NCBI RefSeq assembly: GCF_014641735.1
Contig: NZ_BMIH01000003.1
Coordinates: 124,001 to 188,000 of the forward strand
Length of the DNA stretch: 64,000 nucleotides
Direction: 5' to 3'
Origin: Sphingomonas metalli
GTDB taxonomy: Bacteria > Pseudomonadota > Alphaproteobacteria > Sphingomonadales > Sphingomonadaceae
Shown: piece by piece, positions 17,418 to 25,721 of the stretch
How the letters are laid out: each line of letters opens with the position of its first letter
Position numbering within the stretch: position 1 is the first letter of the stretch
The notes under the pieces: model-generated
What the model saw: the letters and a program-made list of their open reading frames with translations, nothing else
Databases searched by the model: none
What the model was told of the DNA's origin: nothing
Translations under genes and position numbers: made by a program

Positions 17418-19082
17418 ATGCCGATTCGCATGTCGCTTGCCTCGCGCCTTCGCCATTTTCTGGCCGAGCAGGAATGGGCCTATGCCCCGCACGAGGCGCC
17501 GGTCATGCCGGGGTCGCCGGGCTCGCCGGAACATCCGGGGCGGCGGCGGCTCGCCTATGTGCTGGTGTCGATCCTGCTCGGGCTGACGGGCGGGCTGGGA
17601 AACGCGCTCGTCTCGGCCAACACGACGACCCTCGGCGGCGCGCTCGGGCTCGACCCGGCCGAGATCGCCTGGCTGCCGACCGTCTACGTGATGACCAACG
17701 TCAGCATCAACCTGCTGCTGATCAAGTTCCGCCAGCAGTTCGGCTTGCGCCCCTTTGCGCTGATCTTCGTCGGCCTCTATGCAGCACTGACGCTCGGCCA
17801 CCTCTTCGTCAGCGACTTCTGGTCGGCGATCCTCGTCCGCGCGGCGAGCGGCATGGCCGCCGCGCCGCTCAGTACGTTCGCACTCTATTACATGATGCAG
17901 GCGATGCCGGCTCCGGCGCGGCTGCGCGGCGTGGTGCTGGGGATCGGCATCCCGCAATGCGCGACACCGCTCGCGCGCCTCTTTTCCCCCGAGCTCCTCG
18001 CGATGAGCCAGTGGCGCACCCTCTACCTGTTCGAGCTGGGCCTTGCCCTGATCAGCCTTGCCGCGGTCCTCGCCTTCCGCCTGCCGCCGACGACCCGGCA
18101 GCGGGCCTTCGAGCGGCTCGACTTCCTGACCTTCGCACTCTTCGCTACCAGCATGGCGCTGTTCGCGGCGGTGCTGGGGCTGGGGCGGATCGTCTGGTGG
18201 ACGCAGGCGGGCTGGATCGGCTGGGCGCTGCTCGCCGCCATCCCGATGCTCGCCGCGGCGCTGCTGATCGAGCACGGCCGCGCCAACCCGCTGCTCAACA
18301 CGCGCTGGCTGGCCAGCGCTGACATCGCCCGCTTTGCGATCGTCACGCTGATGGCGCGCATCGTCCTGTCCGAACAGACGTTCGGCGCGGTCGGCCTGCT
18401 GACCGTCCTGGGGCAGAACAACGATCAGCTGCTGGTCTTCTTCGCGATCATGGCCGTCGCCTCGTTCGCGGGCGTGCTGCTCAGCGCCGCGACCCTCAAT
18501 GTCGAGAAGCTGGCGCACCCGGTCATGCTGGCGGTCGGGATCGTCGCGGTCGCCGCCTTCATCGATTCGCGCGCGACCAGCCTGACCCGTGCGCCGCAAC
18601 TCTATGTGACGCAGGCGCTGATCGCATTCTCCGGCACCTTCTTCCTCGGACCGGCGCTGCTGTTCGGCATGACCCGCGCGCTGAAGGAGGGGACGGGACA
18701 CATCATCAGCTTCATCGCGCTGTTCGGCATCATCAATTCGCTGGGCGGGCTGGCGGGTTCCGCGATCCTCGGCACCTATCAGGTGGTGCGCGAGAAGGCG
18801 AACAGTGCGGCGCTCGTGCAGGCGATCGATCCGACCGACCCGATCGTGCAGCAGCGCCTGCAGGCGGGTGCCGCGGGACTCGGCCGGGTCGTCGGCGATC
18901 CGGGACTGCGGACGGCGGAAGGCGGCGCCTTGCTCGCCCAGACCGCGACGCGCGAGGCCAATGTGCTCGCCTATGACGACGTCTTCCGGCTCGTCGCGCT
19001 GCTTGCCGCGTGGACCTTCACCTATCTGGCATTCCTGCTGCTGCGGCGCGCGGCCCGCATGCGGCGTCTAGGAGCGGCATGA
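17418..19082 (+). CDS. MFS transporter, DHA2/EmrB-like subunit of a tripartite exporter (554 aa)
   Basis: Proton-driven inner-membrane pump. About 14 hydrophobic spans, starting near residue 50 (VLVSILLGLTGGLGNALV), fit the DHA2 (EmrB/QacA) class; the stretch ALGLDPAEIAWLPTVYVM corresponds to the loop before span 2. A 45-residue polar N-terminus is unusual. ATG 17418 is used, with ATG 17430 as an alternative. The stop overlaps the HlyD-type adaptor ATG, and a NodT-type outer-membrane factor follows, so the three should form a complete envelope-spanning exporter. Substrate unknown; the next genes suggest a small guanidino-type product as one option. Confidence 0.9.
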   Translation: MPIRMSLASRLRHFLAEQEWAYAPHEAPVMPGSPGSPEHPGRRRLAYVLVSILLGLTGGLGNALVSANTTTLGGALGLDPAEIAWLPTVYVMTNVSINLLLIKFRQQFGLRPFALIFVGLYAALTLGHLFVSDFWSAILVRAASGMAAAPLSTFALYYMMQAMPAPARLRGVVLGIGIPQCATPLARLFSPELLAMSQWRTLYLFELGLALISLAAVLAFRLPPTTRQRAFERLDFLTFALFATSMALFAAVLGLGRIVWWTQAGWIGWALLAAIPMLAAALLIEHGRANPLLNTRWLASADIARFAIVTLMARIVLSEQTFGAVGLLTVLGQNNDQLLVFFAIMAVASFAGVLLSAATLNVEKLAHPVMLAVGIVAVAAFIDSRATSLTRAPQLYVTQALIAFSGTFFLGPALLFGMTRALKEGTGHIISFIALFGIINSLGGLAGSAILGTYQVVREKANSAALVQAIDPTDPIVQQRLQAGAAGLGRVVGDPGLRTAEGGALLAQTATREANVLAYDDVFRLVALLAAWTFTYLAFLLLRRAARMRRLGAA

Positions 19083-20227
19083 CCGACACACGCAACCCCG
19101 TCTCTGTCAGCCCGCCGACCGAGGAGCGGATCGCGGAACAGTCCGCCCCCGCAGCGCCGGCGGGTTCGGGCTGGCGCCCGCCCACCCTGTCGGGTCGCGC
19201 CCTCGCCGTCGTCGTGCTGATCGCCGTCGCGGGGATGGCGGCGGTAATGGCCGCATGGCGGATCGGTCCGTTCGCGACCGGCTACGAGACGACGGACAAC
19301 GCCTATGTGCGCGGCCGGGTGACGGTGATCGCGCCGCAGGTTTCGGGCTATGTCACGCGCGTCCTCGTCCGGGACTTCGAAACGGTGCAGGCGAACCAGC
19401 CGCTCGTCGCGATCGACCAGCGTATCTACGCCCAGCGGGTCGAGCAGGCGCAGGCGCAGGTCGAGGCGCAGCAGGCGACGCTCGCCAACAGCCGGCAGGC
19501 GGCCGCCAGCCGGTCGGCGAGCTTCCAGGCGCAGGATGCCGCGGTGGAAAATGCCCGCGCCCAGTTGATGCGCGCGCAGGCGGACATGGCGCGGGTCGAG
19601 GACCTGGTGTCCGACGGATCCGTCTCGCTGCGGGAGCGCGACCAGACCCGGGCCGCGCTGCGCCAGGCACAGGCGGGCGTGGCGCAGGCCGAGGCCGCGC
19701 GGGAGATCGCGCGGCAGGACATCCGCACGGTCGAGGTCGGTCGCGGCGGCCAGGCGGCCGGCGTCTCGGGCGCCGAGGCGGCCCTGAGGCTGGCGCGCAT
19801 CGACCTCGCCAACACGGTCATCCGCGCACCCGAGGCGGGGCAGCTCAGCGAGGTGGGCGTGCGTGTCGGCCAATATGTCACCGCCGGGTCGCAGCTGCTG
19901 TTCCTGGTGCCGGCCGAAGTCTGGATCATCGCCAACTACAAGGAGGCGCAGACGGCGCGCATCGCCGTCGGACAGGCCGCCAGCTTCACCGTCGACGCGC
20001 TGGCCAATGCGCGGCTGACCGGCCGCGTCGAGCGCATCTCGCCCGCGGCCGGCAGCGAGTTCGCGGTGCTGAAGTCGGACAATGCGACCGGCAACTTCAC
20101 CAAGGTGCCGCAGCGGATCGCGGTGCGCATCCGGATCGATCCCGGCCAGCGGCTCGCGGCCCGGCTGCGCCCCGGCATGTCGGTGGTCGCGCGCGTCGAC
20201 ACCGGCACCGTCCCGGCACCGCGATGA
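19079..20227 (+). CDS. HlyD/EmrA-family periplasmic adaptor (382 aa)
   Basis: Membrane-fusion protein linking the MFS pump to the outer-membrane channel. A single membrane span lies at about residues 42-62 after a Pro-rich cytoplasmic tail. TDNAYVRGRVTVIAPQVSGYV is the start of the lipoyl half-domain typical of EmrA; a long Gln/Ala-rich coiled coil (about residues 120-230) and the second half-domain (IRAPEAGQLSEVGVRVGQYV) follow. Its ends overlap both neighbours by 4 nt (ATGA), so the three exporter parts are made together. Confidence 0.93.
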   Translation: MTDTRNPVSVSPPTEERIAEQSAPAAPAGSGWRPPTLSGRALAVVVLIAVAGMAAVMAAWRIGPFATGYETTDNAYVRGRVTVIAPQVSGYVTRVLVRDFETVQANQPLVAIDQRIYAQRVEQAQAQVEAQQATLANSRQAAASRSASFQAQDAAVENARAQLMRAQADMARVEDLVSDGSVSLRERDQTRAALRQAQAGVAQAEAAREIARQDIRTVEVGRGGQAAGVSGAEAALRLARIDLANTVIRAPEAGQLSEVGVRVGQYVTAGSQLLFLVPAEVWIIANYKEAQTARIAVGQAASFTVDALANARLTGRVERISPAAGSEFAVLKSDNATGNFTKVPQRIAVRIRIDPGQRLAARLRPGMSVVARVDTGTVPAPR

Positions 20228-21606
20228 AGGCGGTATCGGCGCTGCTGCTCGGTGTGGCCCTGACCGGCTGCGTCGCGCGCGGACCCCGCCGGGACCCGCC
20301 GGCCACGGCGACGGCGAGCGTGCCGGGCGGCTGGCGGACGCCTGTCGCGAACGGTGTCGCGATCGCGGGCGATTGGTGGACGGCATTCGGCGATCCCGTC
20401 CTGACGGCGCTGGTCGAGCGCGCGCTCGCGAACAATGTCGACATTGCCATCGCCGCCTCGCGGATCGAGGAGGCGCGTGCGGCGGAGGCGCTTGCGCGCG
20501 CCCAATTGTCGCCGCAGGTCGGCGGATCCCTGCCCGAGACCCAGGGGCAGACGCTGAGCCCGTTCGGGACTCCCAGCCGCGCGATCGGCGCGCAGCCGGG
20601 CATCACCGCAAGCTTCGACCTCGACCTATTCGGCCGGCTTCGCCTCGCCAGCCGCGCCGCGCGGGCGCAGCTGCTTGCGACCGCGGCGGCGCGCGACACG
20701 ATCCGGCTGGCGACGGCGGCGACTACTGCCAGCGGCTATGTCACGCTGCGTGCCCTCGACCAGCGGCTCGCGATCGCCCGGGCAACGCTCGCCGCCCGCA
20801 GCGACGCGCTCCGGATCGCGCGGCGGCGGTTCGAGACCGGTTATTCCTCGAGGCTGGAATATCGGCAGGCACAGGCGGAATATGCCGCGACCGCCCAGTT
20901 GGTGCCCGCGGCCGAGCTCGCCATCGCGCGCCAGGAAAATGCCCTTTCGCTGCTGACCGGCGACCCGCCGCGTGCGATCGCGCGGGGCAGGGCGCTCGAC
21001 CGGCTGGCCATCCCCGCCATCCCCGACGGTCTACCCGCCGATCTGCTGCGGCGTCGCCCGGACCTCTATCAGGCGGAGCAGACGCTGGTCGCCGCCGACC
21101 TGACGCTCGACAGCCAGCGCGCGGCGTTCCTGCCGAACCTCGCGCTGACCGGAACGGCGGGTGTCGTCCTGTCGACCGCGCTCAGCGATCCTGTCGCCCT
21201 GTTCTCACTCGGCGCGAGCGTGCTCGCTCCCCTGTTCGACGGCGGACGGCTGCGTGCGCAGGAAAATGCGGCGACGGCGCGGCGCGACCAGGCGGCCTTC
21301 GCCTATCGCCGCACGGCGCTCGTGGCATTCCGCGAAGTGGACGATGCACTTGCGGGCGTGCAGCGTACCGGAAAGCAGGCCGAGGATCTGGCGCAGCAGG
21401 CGGCCGCCGCCAGCGGCGCACTCCAGAATGCGACCAACCGGTACCGCGCCGGCTATTCGGCCTATATTGAGCAGCTCGACGCGCAGCGGAATCTGCTGAC
21501 CGCGCAATTGTCGCTCGTTCAGGCTCAGACCGACCGGCTGACGAGTTACGTCGCGCTCTACCAGGCTATGGGCGGCGGCTGGACGCGACCCGTGCCGACC
21601 GGTTGA
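20224..21606 (+). CDS. NodT-family outer-membrane efflux lipoprotein (460 aa)
   Basis: TolC-like outer-membrane channel. The N-terminus (MKAVSALLLGVALTGCVARG) carries a lipobox, LTGC, so Cys16 should be lipidated. Two tandem OEP repeats follow, with family phrases such as WWTAFGDPVL, ASFDLDLFGRL and the late SYVALYQAMGGGW, which is highly typical of NodT proteins. It overlaps the adaptor stop by 4 nt and completes the exporter operon. The next gene begins 58 nt downstream on the same strand. Confidence 0.94.
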   Translation: MKAVSALLLGVALTGCVARGPRRDPPATATASVPGGWRTPVANGVAIAGDWWTAFGDPVLTALVERALANNVDIAIAASRIEEARAAEALARAQLSPQVGGSLPETQGQTLSPFGTPSRAIGAQPGITASFDLDLFGRLRLASRAARAQLLATAAARDTIRLATAATTASGYVTLRALDQRLAIARATLAARSDALRIARRRFETGYSSRLEYRQAQAEYAATAQLVPAAELAIARQENALSLLTGDPPRAIARGRALDRLAIPAIPDGLPADLLRRRPDLYQAEQTLVAADLTLDSQRAAFLPNLALTGTAGVVLSTALSDPVALFSLGASVLAPLFDGGRLRAQENAATARRDQAAFAYRRTALVAFREVDDALAGVQRTGKQAEDLAQQAAAASGALQNATNRYRAGYSAYIEQLDAQRNLLTAQLSLVQAQTDRLTSYVALYQAMGGGWTRPVPTG

Positions 21607-21664
21607 TCCTGATCAGTCAGAATCTTGAGGAACGGCGTTTTTCATTCTCGCGTTCTCTTGGCCC

Positions 21665-22369
21665 ATGTCATCCCGAACTCAACCTATGTTTGATTGGGCC
21701 TATCCCAACCAGGACACGCTTGCGGCCGAACTGCATCAGCACATCGTCGAGACCGCCTTTCCCTGCGTCGGCGCAAAGGCGGCCTTGGCCCGCGGAACGC
21801 TCGAGGTGCTCGCCGCACGCGATCTGGCGAGCGCGTGGGACGATGTCCGGATCCACGACCGGCTGCTCCATTTCGCCGCAGCCTATCGGGAGAAGCCCGC
21901 GCTGTTCCGCAGCCTCGCGATCGTGTTCGAACAGCCCGTGACGCTGACCGAGGCACGTTTCGAGCGGTTGCTGTGGGATCGGGTCCAGTCCCTGTCGGAC
22001 AAGGATGTCTGGCGCGGCCAGAGCTATGACGACAGCGTCAGCGCCGATCCCGGCGACCCGCACTTTTCGCTGTCGTTCGGCGGGGAGGCGTTCTTCGTGG
22101 TGGGGCTCCACCCCGCGGCGAGCCGTCCGGCGCGGCGCTTTCCCCATCCGACCATGGTCTTCAACCTGCACGATCAGTTCGAGGTGCTGCGCGCACAGGG
22201 CAAATATGAGGGCATGCGCGAGAAGATCATGGTGCGCGACGAGGCCTTGGCCGGATCGCGCAATCCGATGCTGGCCCGCCATGGCGAGGCGAGCGAGGCG
22301 CGGCAATATTCCGGCCGCGCGGTCGACGCCGACTGGCAATGTCCCTTCCGCTACAAGGGCGAGGCATGA
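21665..22369 (+). CDS. GntA-like heme-dependent N-hydroxylase, YqcI/YcgG family (234 aa)
   Basis: Belongs by motif to the YqcI/YcgG family, whose characterised member GntA N-hydroxylates a guanidino group during guanitoxin biosynthesis with heme. The family blocks are present: FPCVGAKAA (residues 32-40), DPHFSLSFGGEAFFVVGLHP ending at 150, SRPARRFPHPTMVFN and HDQFEVLR (169-176). The closing DADWQCPFRY is also typical. Actual substrate is unknown. It overlaps the DUF1989 gene by 4 nt (ATGA) and lies 58 nt behind the exporter operon. The ribosome site is weak, so it may depend on the upstream transcript. Confidence 0.8.
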   Translation: MSSRTQPMFDWAYPNQDTLAAELHQHIVETAFPCVGAKAALARGTLEVLAARDLASAWDDVRIHDRLLHFAAAYREKPALFRSLAIVFEQPVTLTEARFERLLWDRVQSLSDKDVWRGQSYDDSVSADPGDPHFSLSFGGEAFFVVGLHPAASRPARRFPHPTMVFNLHDQFEVLRAQGKYEGMREKIMVRDEALAGSRNPMLARHGEASEARQYSGRAVDADWQCPFRYKGEA

Positions 22370-22962
22370 GCGCCGTTCAGGTCATACCGGAGCGGAGCGG
22401 AACCGCCTTCCGCCTCGCGGCCGGCGAACGGCTGGTGGTGATCGATCCCAGGGGAGAGCAGGTCGCTGACCTGCTCGCCTTCAACGCGGATGATACCGAC
22501 GAGGTGATATCGTCGGGCCGCACGCTCGACTATGCGGAGAAGATCTGGCTCACCACCGGCGACCTCCTCTATTCGAACCGCTCGAACGTGCTGCTGGAGA
22601 TCGAGGAGGATACGGTCGGGCGGCACGATTTCCTGCTGACGCCCTGCTCCTACGACACCTTTCACCATTTCTATCCCGGGCTGGAGCCGCATCGCGGGTG
22701 CTTCGGCAACCTGGTGGCGGCGCTGGCGCCCTATGGCATCGTCGCGGACCGGATACCGGTCGCCTTCAACTGCTTCATGAACGTGCCGATCGACGCCGAG
22801 ACGGGGCGGCTCAGGGTCCTGCCGCCGATCAGCCGGGCAGGGGACCATATCGCCTTCCGCGCCCGGCGTGATCTCATCGTCGGATTGACCGCCTGTTCGG
22901 CCCCCGACTCGAACGGCGGCAGCTTCAAGCCGATCCACTACCGGATCGAGCCCGCCGCCTGA
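22366..22962 (+). CDS. DUF1989 family protein (urea carboxylase-associated / carboxyguanidine deiminase-like, 198 aa)
   Basis: Cytoplasmic protein of the DUF1989 family. In known guanidine-degrading bacteria two members (CgdA, CgdB) form carboxyguanidine deiminase. Conserved residues visible here include Cys94 in TPCSYDTFHHFYPG, the His100-His101 pair, His109, Cys112 and Asn135-Cys136 in FNCFMNVP, a likely metal and catalytic cluster. Only one member is present, unlike the two-subunit deiminase, and no guanidine carboxylase gene is nearby, so its substrate probably differs. It is translationally coupled to the GntA-like hydroxylase, implying consecutive steps on the same compound. Confidence 0.8.
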   Translation: MSAVQVIPERSGTAFRLAAGERLVVIDPRGEQVADLLAFNADDTDEVISSGRTLDYAEKIWLTTGDLLYSNRSNVLLEIEEDTVGRHDFLLTPCSYDTFHHFYPGLEPHRGCFGNLVAALAPYGIVADRIPVAFNCFMNVPIDAETGRLRVLPPISRAGDHIAFRARRDLIVGLTACSAPDSNGGSFKPIHYRIEPAA

Positions 22963-23045
22963 CCGCTCAACTGGATCAGGCAAAAGCCGCGGATACCATG
23001 GCGCCGTGCGGCGGTTCTTGGCGGGCATTTACAGGAGCTTGCCCG

Positions 23046-23903
23046 ATGGCCAACGAACCCACGCCGCCCCAGCCCGAACAGCAGCAGCCGATGCCCGGCT
23101 CGACCGCGGCGATGGATCCGCGGCCCGATCATGGCGAGGAGAGCTATGTCGGTCATGGCCGGTTGGCGGGCAAGAAGACGATCATCACCGGCGGCGACAG
23201 CGGCATCGGCCGCGCCGTCGCGATCGCCTTCGCGCGCGAAGGCGCGGATGTATTGATCGCCTATCTGAACGAGGACGAGGATGCGCAGGACACCGCGCGC
23301 CTCGTCGAAGCGGCCGGGCGCAAGGCGGTGCTGGTGCCCGGCGATCTCTCCGATCCCTCGCACTGCCGCAGCGTCATCGCGCGTGCGATCGAGTCCTTCG
23401 GCGGCATCGACGTGATCGTCAGCAACGCGGCGCATCAGGCGACGTTCGAGAAGCTCGAGGACGTCAGCGACGAGGAGTGGCGTCGCACCTTCCAGACCAA
23501 TGTCGATCCGCTCTTCTATCTGACCAAGGCCGCGCTGCCCCACCTGAAGCCCGGCGCCTCGATCATCGCGACGAGCTCGATCAACGCCGACCAGCCGGGT
23601 CCCGAGCTGCTGCCCTATGCTACCACCAAGGGCACGATCCGCGACATGGTGGCCGGACTGGGCCAGCTGCTGGCCGAGCGGGGTATTCGGGTCAATGCCG
23701 TCGCCCCCGGCCCGGTCTGGACGCCGCTGATCCCATCGACCATGCCGCCCGAGAAGGTGAAGAACTTCGGTGCGAACACGCCGATCGGGCGCGCTGCCCA
23801 GCCCAAGGAGCTGGCGCCGCCCTATGTGATGCTGGCCAGCGACGAGGCGAGCTATATCCTTGGAGCGACCATTCCGGTGACCGGCGGACGGCCCTTCGTC
23901 TGA
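23046..23903 (+). CDS. SDR-family oxidoreductase (285 aa)
   Basis: Classical short-chain dehydrogenase with an N-terminal extension of about 35 polar residues rich in Pro and Gln. The NAD(P)-binding motif TGGDSGIGR is at about residues 47-55; NAA lies in IVSNAAHQ; the catalytic Ser is in ATSSIN and Tyr/Lys in YATTKG. This architecture matches the general-stress or glucose/ribitol-type dehydrogenases (YhdF/YhxC group). The start is ATG 23046 after AGGAG. It is 83 nt behind the DUF1989 gene on the same strand, so it may or may not belong to the same pathway. Substrate unknown. Confidence 0.9.
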   Translation: MANEPTPPQPEQQQPMPGSTAAMDPRPDHGEESYVGHGRLAGKKTIITGGDSGIGRAVAIAFAREGADVLIAYLNEDEDAQDTARLVEAAGRKAVLVPGDLSDPSHCRSVIARAIESFGGIDVIVSNAAHQATFEKLEDVSDEEWRRTFQTNVDPLFYLTKAALPHLKPGASIIATSSINADQPGPELLPYATTKGTIRDMVAGLGQLLAERGIRVNAVAPGPVWTPLIPSTMPPEKVKNFGANTPIGRAAQPKELAPPYVMLASDEASYILGATIPVTGGRPFV

Positions 23904-23993
23904 GCGGCGGTGGGGGGCGGTGGATGAACCTGCCCCGCGGAACCTGGGTCGCAGAGAAGGCCTTGCGTCCCGTCATCCTCCCCGTAAAACCAG

Positions 23994-24008
23994 TGTTAGC
24001 GCACAACA
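23994..24008 (+). promoter_or_regulatory. Possible LacI-type operator before the alpha/beta hydrolase gene
   Basis: TGTTAGCGCACAACA contains one full half-site of the TGTTAGCGCTAACA type seen with sugar-responsive LacI regulators, with an imperfect right half (TGTT-N7-AACA). It lies 34 nt before the start codon, where a repressor would act. Seen once only. Confidence 0.3.
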
Positions 24009-24042
24009 ATGTGGCTGACACAACGATGTGGGGAGGATGGAT

Positions 24043-24969
24043 ATGAGAGTGTTGCGAGCGTGCGGCCTTGCGGTGGCGATGGCCGCGCTGGCGGCGTCGG
24101 CACCTGGCCTGGCGCAGGACTCCAAGATGACGCCGATCGCCGTGCCCGACCAGCCGGGCGCGATCGCGCTCGATACCGGCAAGCTGCCGAACGCGCCGAT
24201 CCCCGAAAGCTGGCACCGTCAGTATAACAGTTCCTTCGCCCGCAACGTCACCGAGGCGACGCTGACCCCCTTCCTGCCGGACCCCGCCAAGGCGACGGGC
24301 GCGGCGGTGATCGTCGCGCCCGGCGGCGGATTTCGCACGCTCTCGATGGAGAATGAGGGCTGGAACGTCGCGCGGGCGCTCGCCGATCGGGGCATCGCCG
24401 CGTTCGTTCTCAAATACCGGCTGAACCAGACGCCGCGCGACATGGCGGAGTTCGATCGGTCGATGAGCGCCATGTTCTCCAGCGTCGGGCGTCCGGCGGC
24501 GCGCCTGCGGCCCGACCAGGCGCTGGCAAATCTGGCGCCGCAGATCGCCGACGCGCGTGCCGCCTTCGCGCTCGTCCGTGCGCGCGCCGGCAACTGGCGG
24601 ATCGATCCCAAGCGCGTCGGCATGGTCGGCTTTTCGGCCGGTGCGATGCTGACCATGGCGACGACGCTGGCGGGGCAGGACGCAAAGCCGGCGTTCATCG
24701 GCATCATCTACGGCTCGATGGAGCCCGTGACCGTGCCGGCCGACGCGCCGCCGATGTTCGTCGCGCTCGCGGCCGACGATCCGCTGTTCGCGGGCAAGGG
24801 GATGGGGCTGATCGACAGCTGGATCCAGTCCAAGCATCCCGTCGAGTTCCACCTTTACCAGAAGGGCGGGCACGGCTTCGGCATGTACGACACCCACACG
24901 ACCAGCACGGGCTGGTTCGACGCCTTCTACCGCTGGATCGACATGAACGGCTTCACGAAGGCTGGGTGA
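24043..24969 (+). CDS. Secreted alpha/beta-hydrolase, acetyl-xylan-esterase-like (308 aa)
   Basis: Predicted periplasmic or secreted carboxylesterase. A signal peptide ends near residue 25 (APGLAQ). Catalytic features: oxyanion loop PGGGFRTLS, nucleophile Ser198 in GFSAG, Asp in AADDP, and His in KGGHGFGMY. This order matches the esterase/lipase family that deacetylates plant polysaccharides (BD-FAE/axe-type), but the substrate is inferred only. ATG 24043 is chosen because GGGGAGG ends 6 nt before it; GTG 24028 and ATG 24037 are in-frame alternatives. It is convergent with tesA, 4 nt apart. Confidence 0.85.
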   Translation: MRVLRACGLAVAMAALAASAPGLAQDSKMTPIAVPDQPGAIALDTGKLPNAPIPESWHRQYNSSFARNVTEATLTPFLPDPAKATGAAVIVAPGGGFRTLSMENEGWNVARALADRGIAAFVLKYRLNQTPRDMAEFDRSMSAMFSSVGRPAARLRPDQALANLAPQIADARAAFALVRARAGNWRIDPKRVGMVGFSAGAMLTMATTLAGQDAKPAFIGIIYGSMEPVTVPADAPPMFVALAADDPLFAGKGMGLIDSWIQSKHPVEFHLYQKGGHGFGMYDTHTTSTGWFDAFYRWIDMNGFTKAG

Positions 24970-24973
24970 GACG

Positions 24974-25702
24974 TCAGGGCGCCTGCAGCGCCTTCTCGAC
25001 CATCGGCGTCACGCGGTCGGCGATCCGCGTGACGCCGACCGCATTCGGGTGCACGCCGTCCGGCAGCATCAGGGCGCGGTTGCCGAGCACCCCGTCGAGG
25101 ATAAAGGGATAGAGCGGCGCGTCGTGCGCCTTGGCCAGATCGGGCCAGATGCGGTTAAAGCGAGCGGCGAAGTCGGGGCCGAGATTGGGCGGCGTCATCA
25201 TCCCGGTCAGCACCACCGGGATCTGGCGCCGCTCCAGCTCGTCGAGCATCGCGGCGAGGTTGGCGCGCGTCTCCTTCGGGTCGATCTGGCGCAGCACGTC
25301 GTTGCCGCCGAGCCCCAGCATCACCAGGTCCGGCTTTCGCTCGAGCCGGTCGAGCGTATAGACGAGGCGCCGGCGACCGTCGGCGGTCGTGTCGCCGGAG
25401 ACGCCTGCATTGACGATCCTCGCGTCGATCCCGCCCGCCCGAAGCCGATCCTGGACGGCGTCGGGAAGGCTTTCGCCGCGTTGCAGGCCATAGCCGGCGT
25501 ACAGACTGTCACCGAACGCCAATATCAGTCGTTTAGGGCCGGCGATCGGCACGCGCTGCACCGGCCTTGCGGGGGAGGGGGCCGGCGTCGCGGCGACATT
25601 GGCGATGTCGGCGTCGTCCGGAGCGGCTTGGCACGCCGCCAGCGACAATGCCGCTTGGAGGAGCGCTCCCTGCGCCGCATAGGAGAAATATGGACTTTTC
25701 AC
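24974..25702 (-). CDS. tesA: Arylesterase / acyl-CoA thioesterase I-like SGNH hydrolase (242 aa)
   Basis: SGNH-fold periplasmic esterase. ILAFGDSLYAGYGL carries the nucleophile Ser66, GLGGND is block III, and DGVHPN gives the catalytic Asp/His. The N-terminus has a hydrophobic stretch ending LSLAAC, a plausible lipobox at Cys24, so it may be a lipoprotein rather than the soluble periplasmic TesA of E. coli. The start is GTG (complement of 25700-25702); the frame runs upstream to 25945 across the divergent ABC gene and is not credible there. Divergence from a YbbA/YbbP-type transporter, only 19 nt away, is the conserved tesA arrangement. Confidence 0.88.
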   Translation of the reverse strand: MKSPYFSYAAQGALLQAALSLAACQAAPDDADIANVAATPAPSPARPVQRVPIAGPKRLILAFGDSLYAGYGLQRGESLPDAVQDRLRAGGIDARIVNAGVSGDTTADGRRRLVYTLDRLERKPDLVMLGLGGNDVLRQIDPKETRANLAAMLDELERRQIPVVLTGMMTPPNLGPDFAARFNRIWPDLAKAHDAPLYPFILDGVLGNRALMLPDGVHPNAVGVTRIADRVTPMVEKALQAP

Positions 25703-25721
25703 CCCAAACCCTTCGCCGTCG

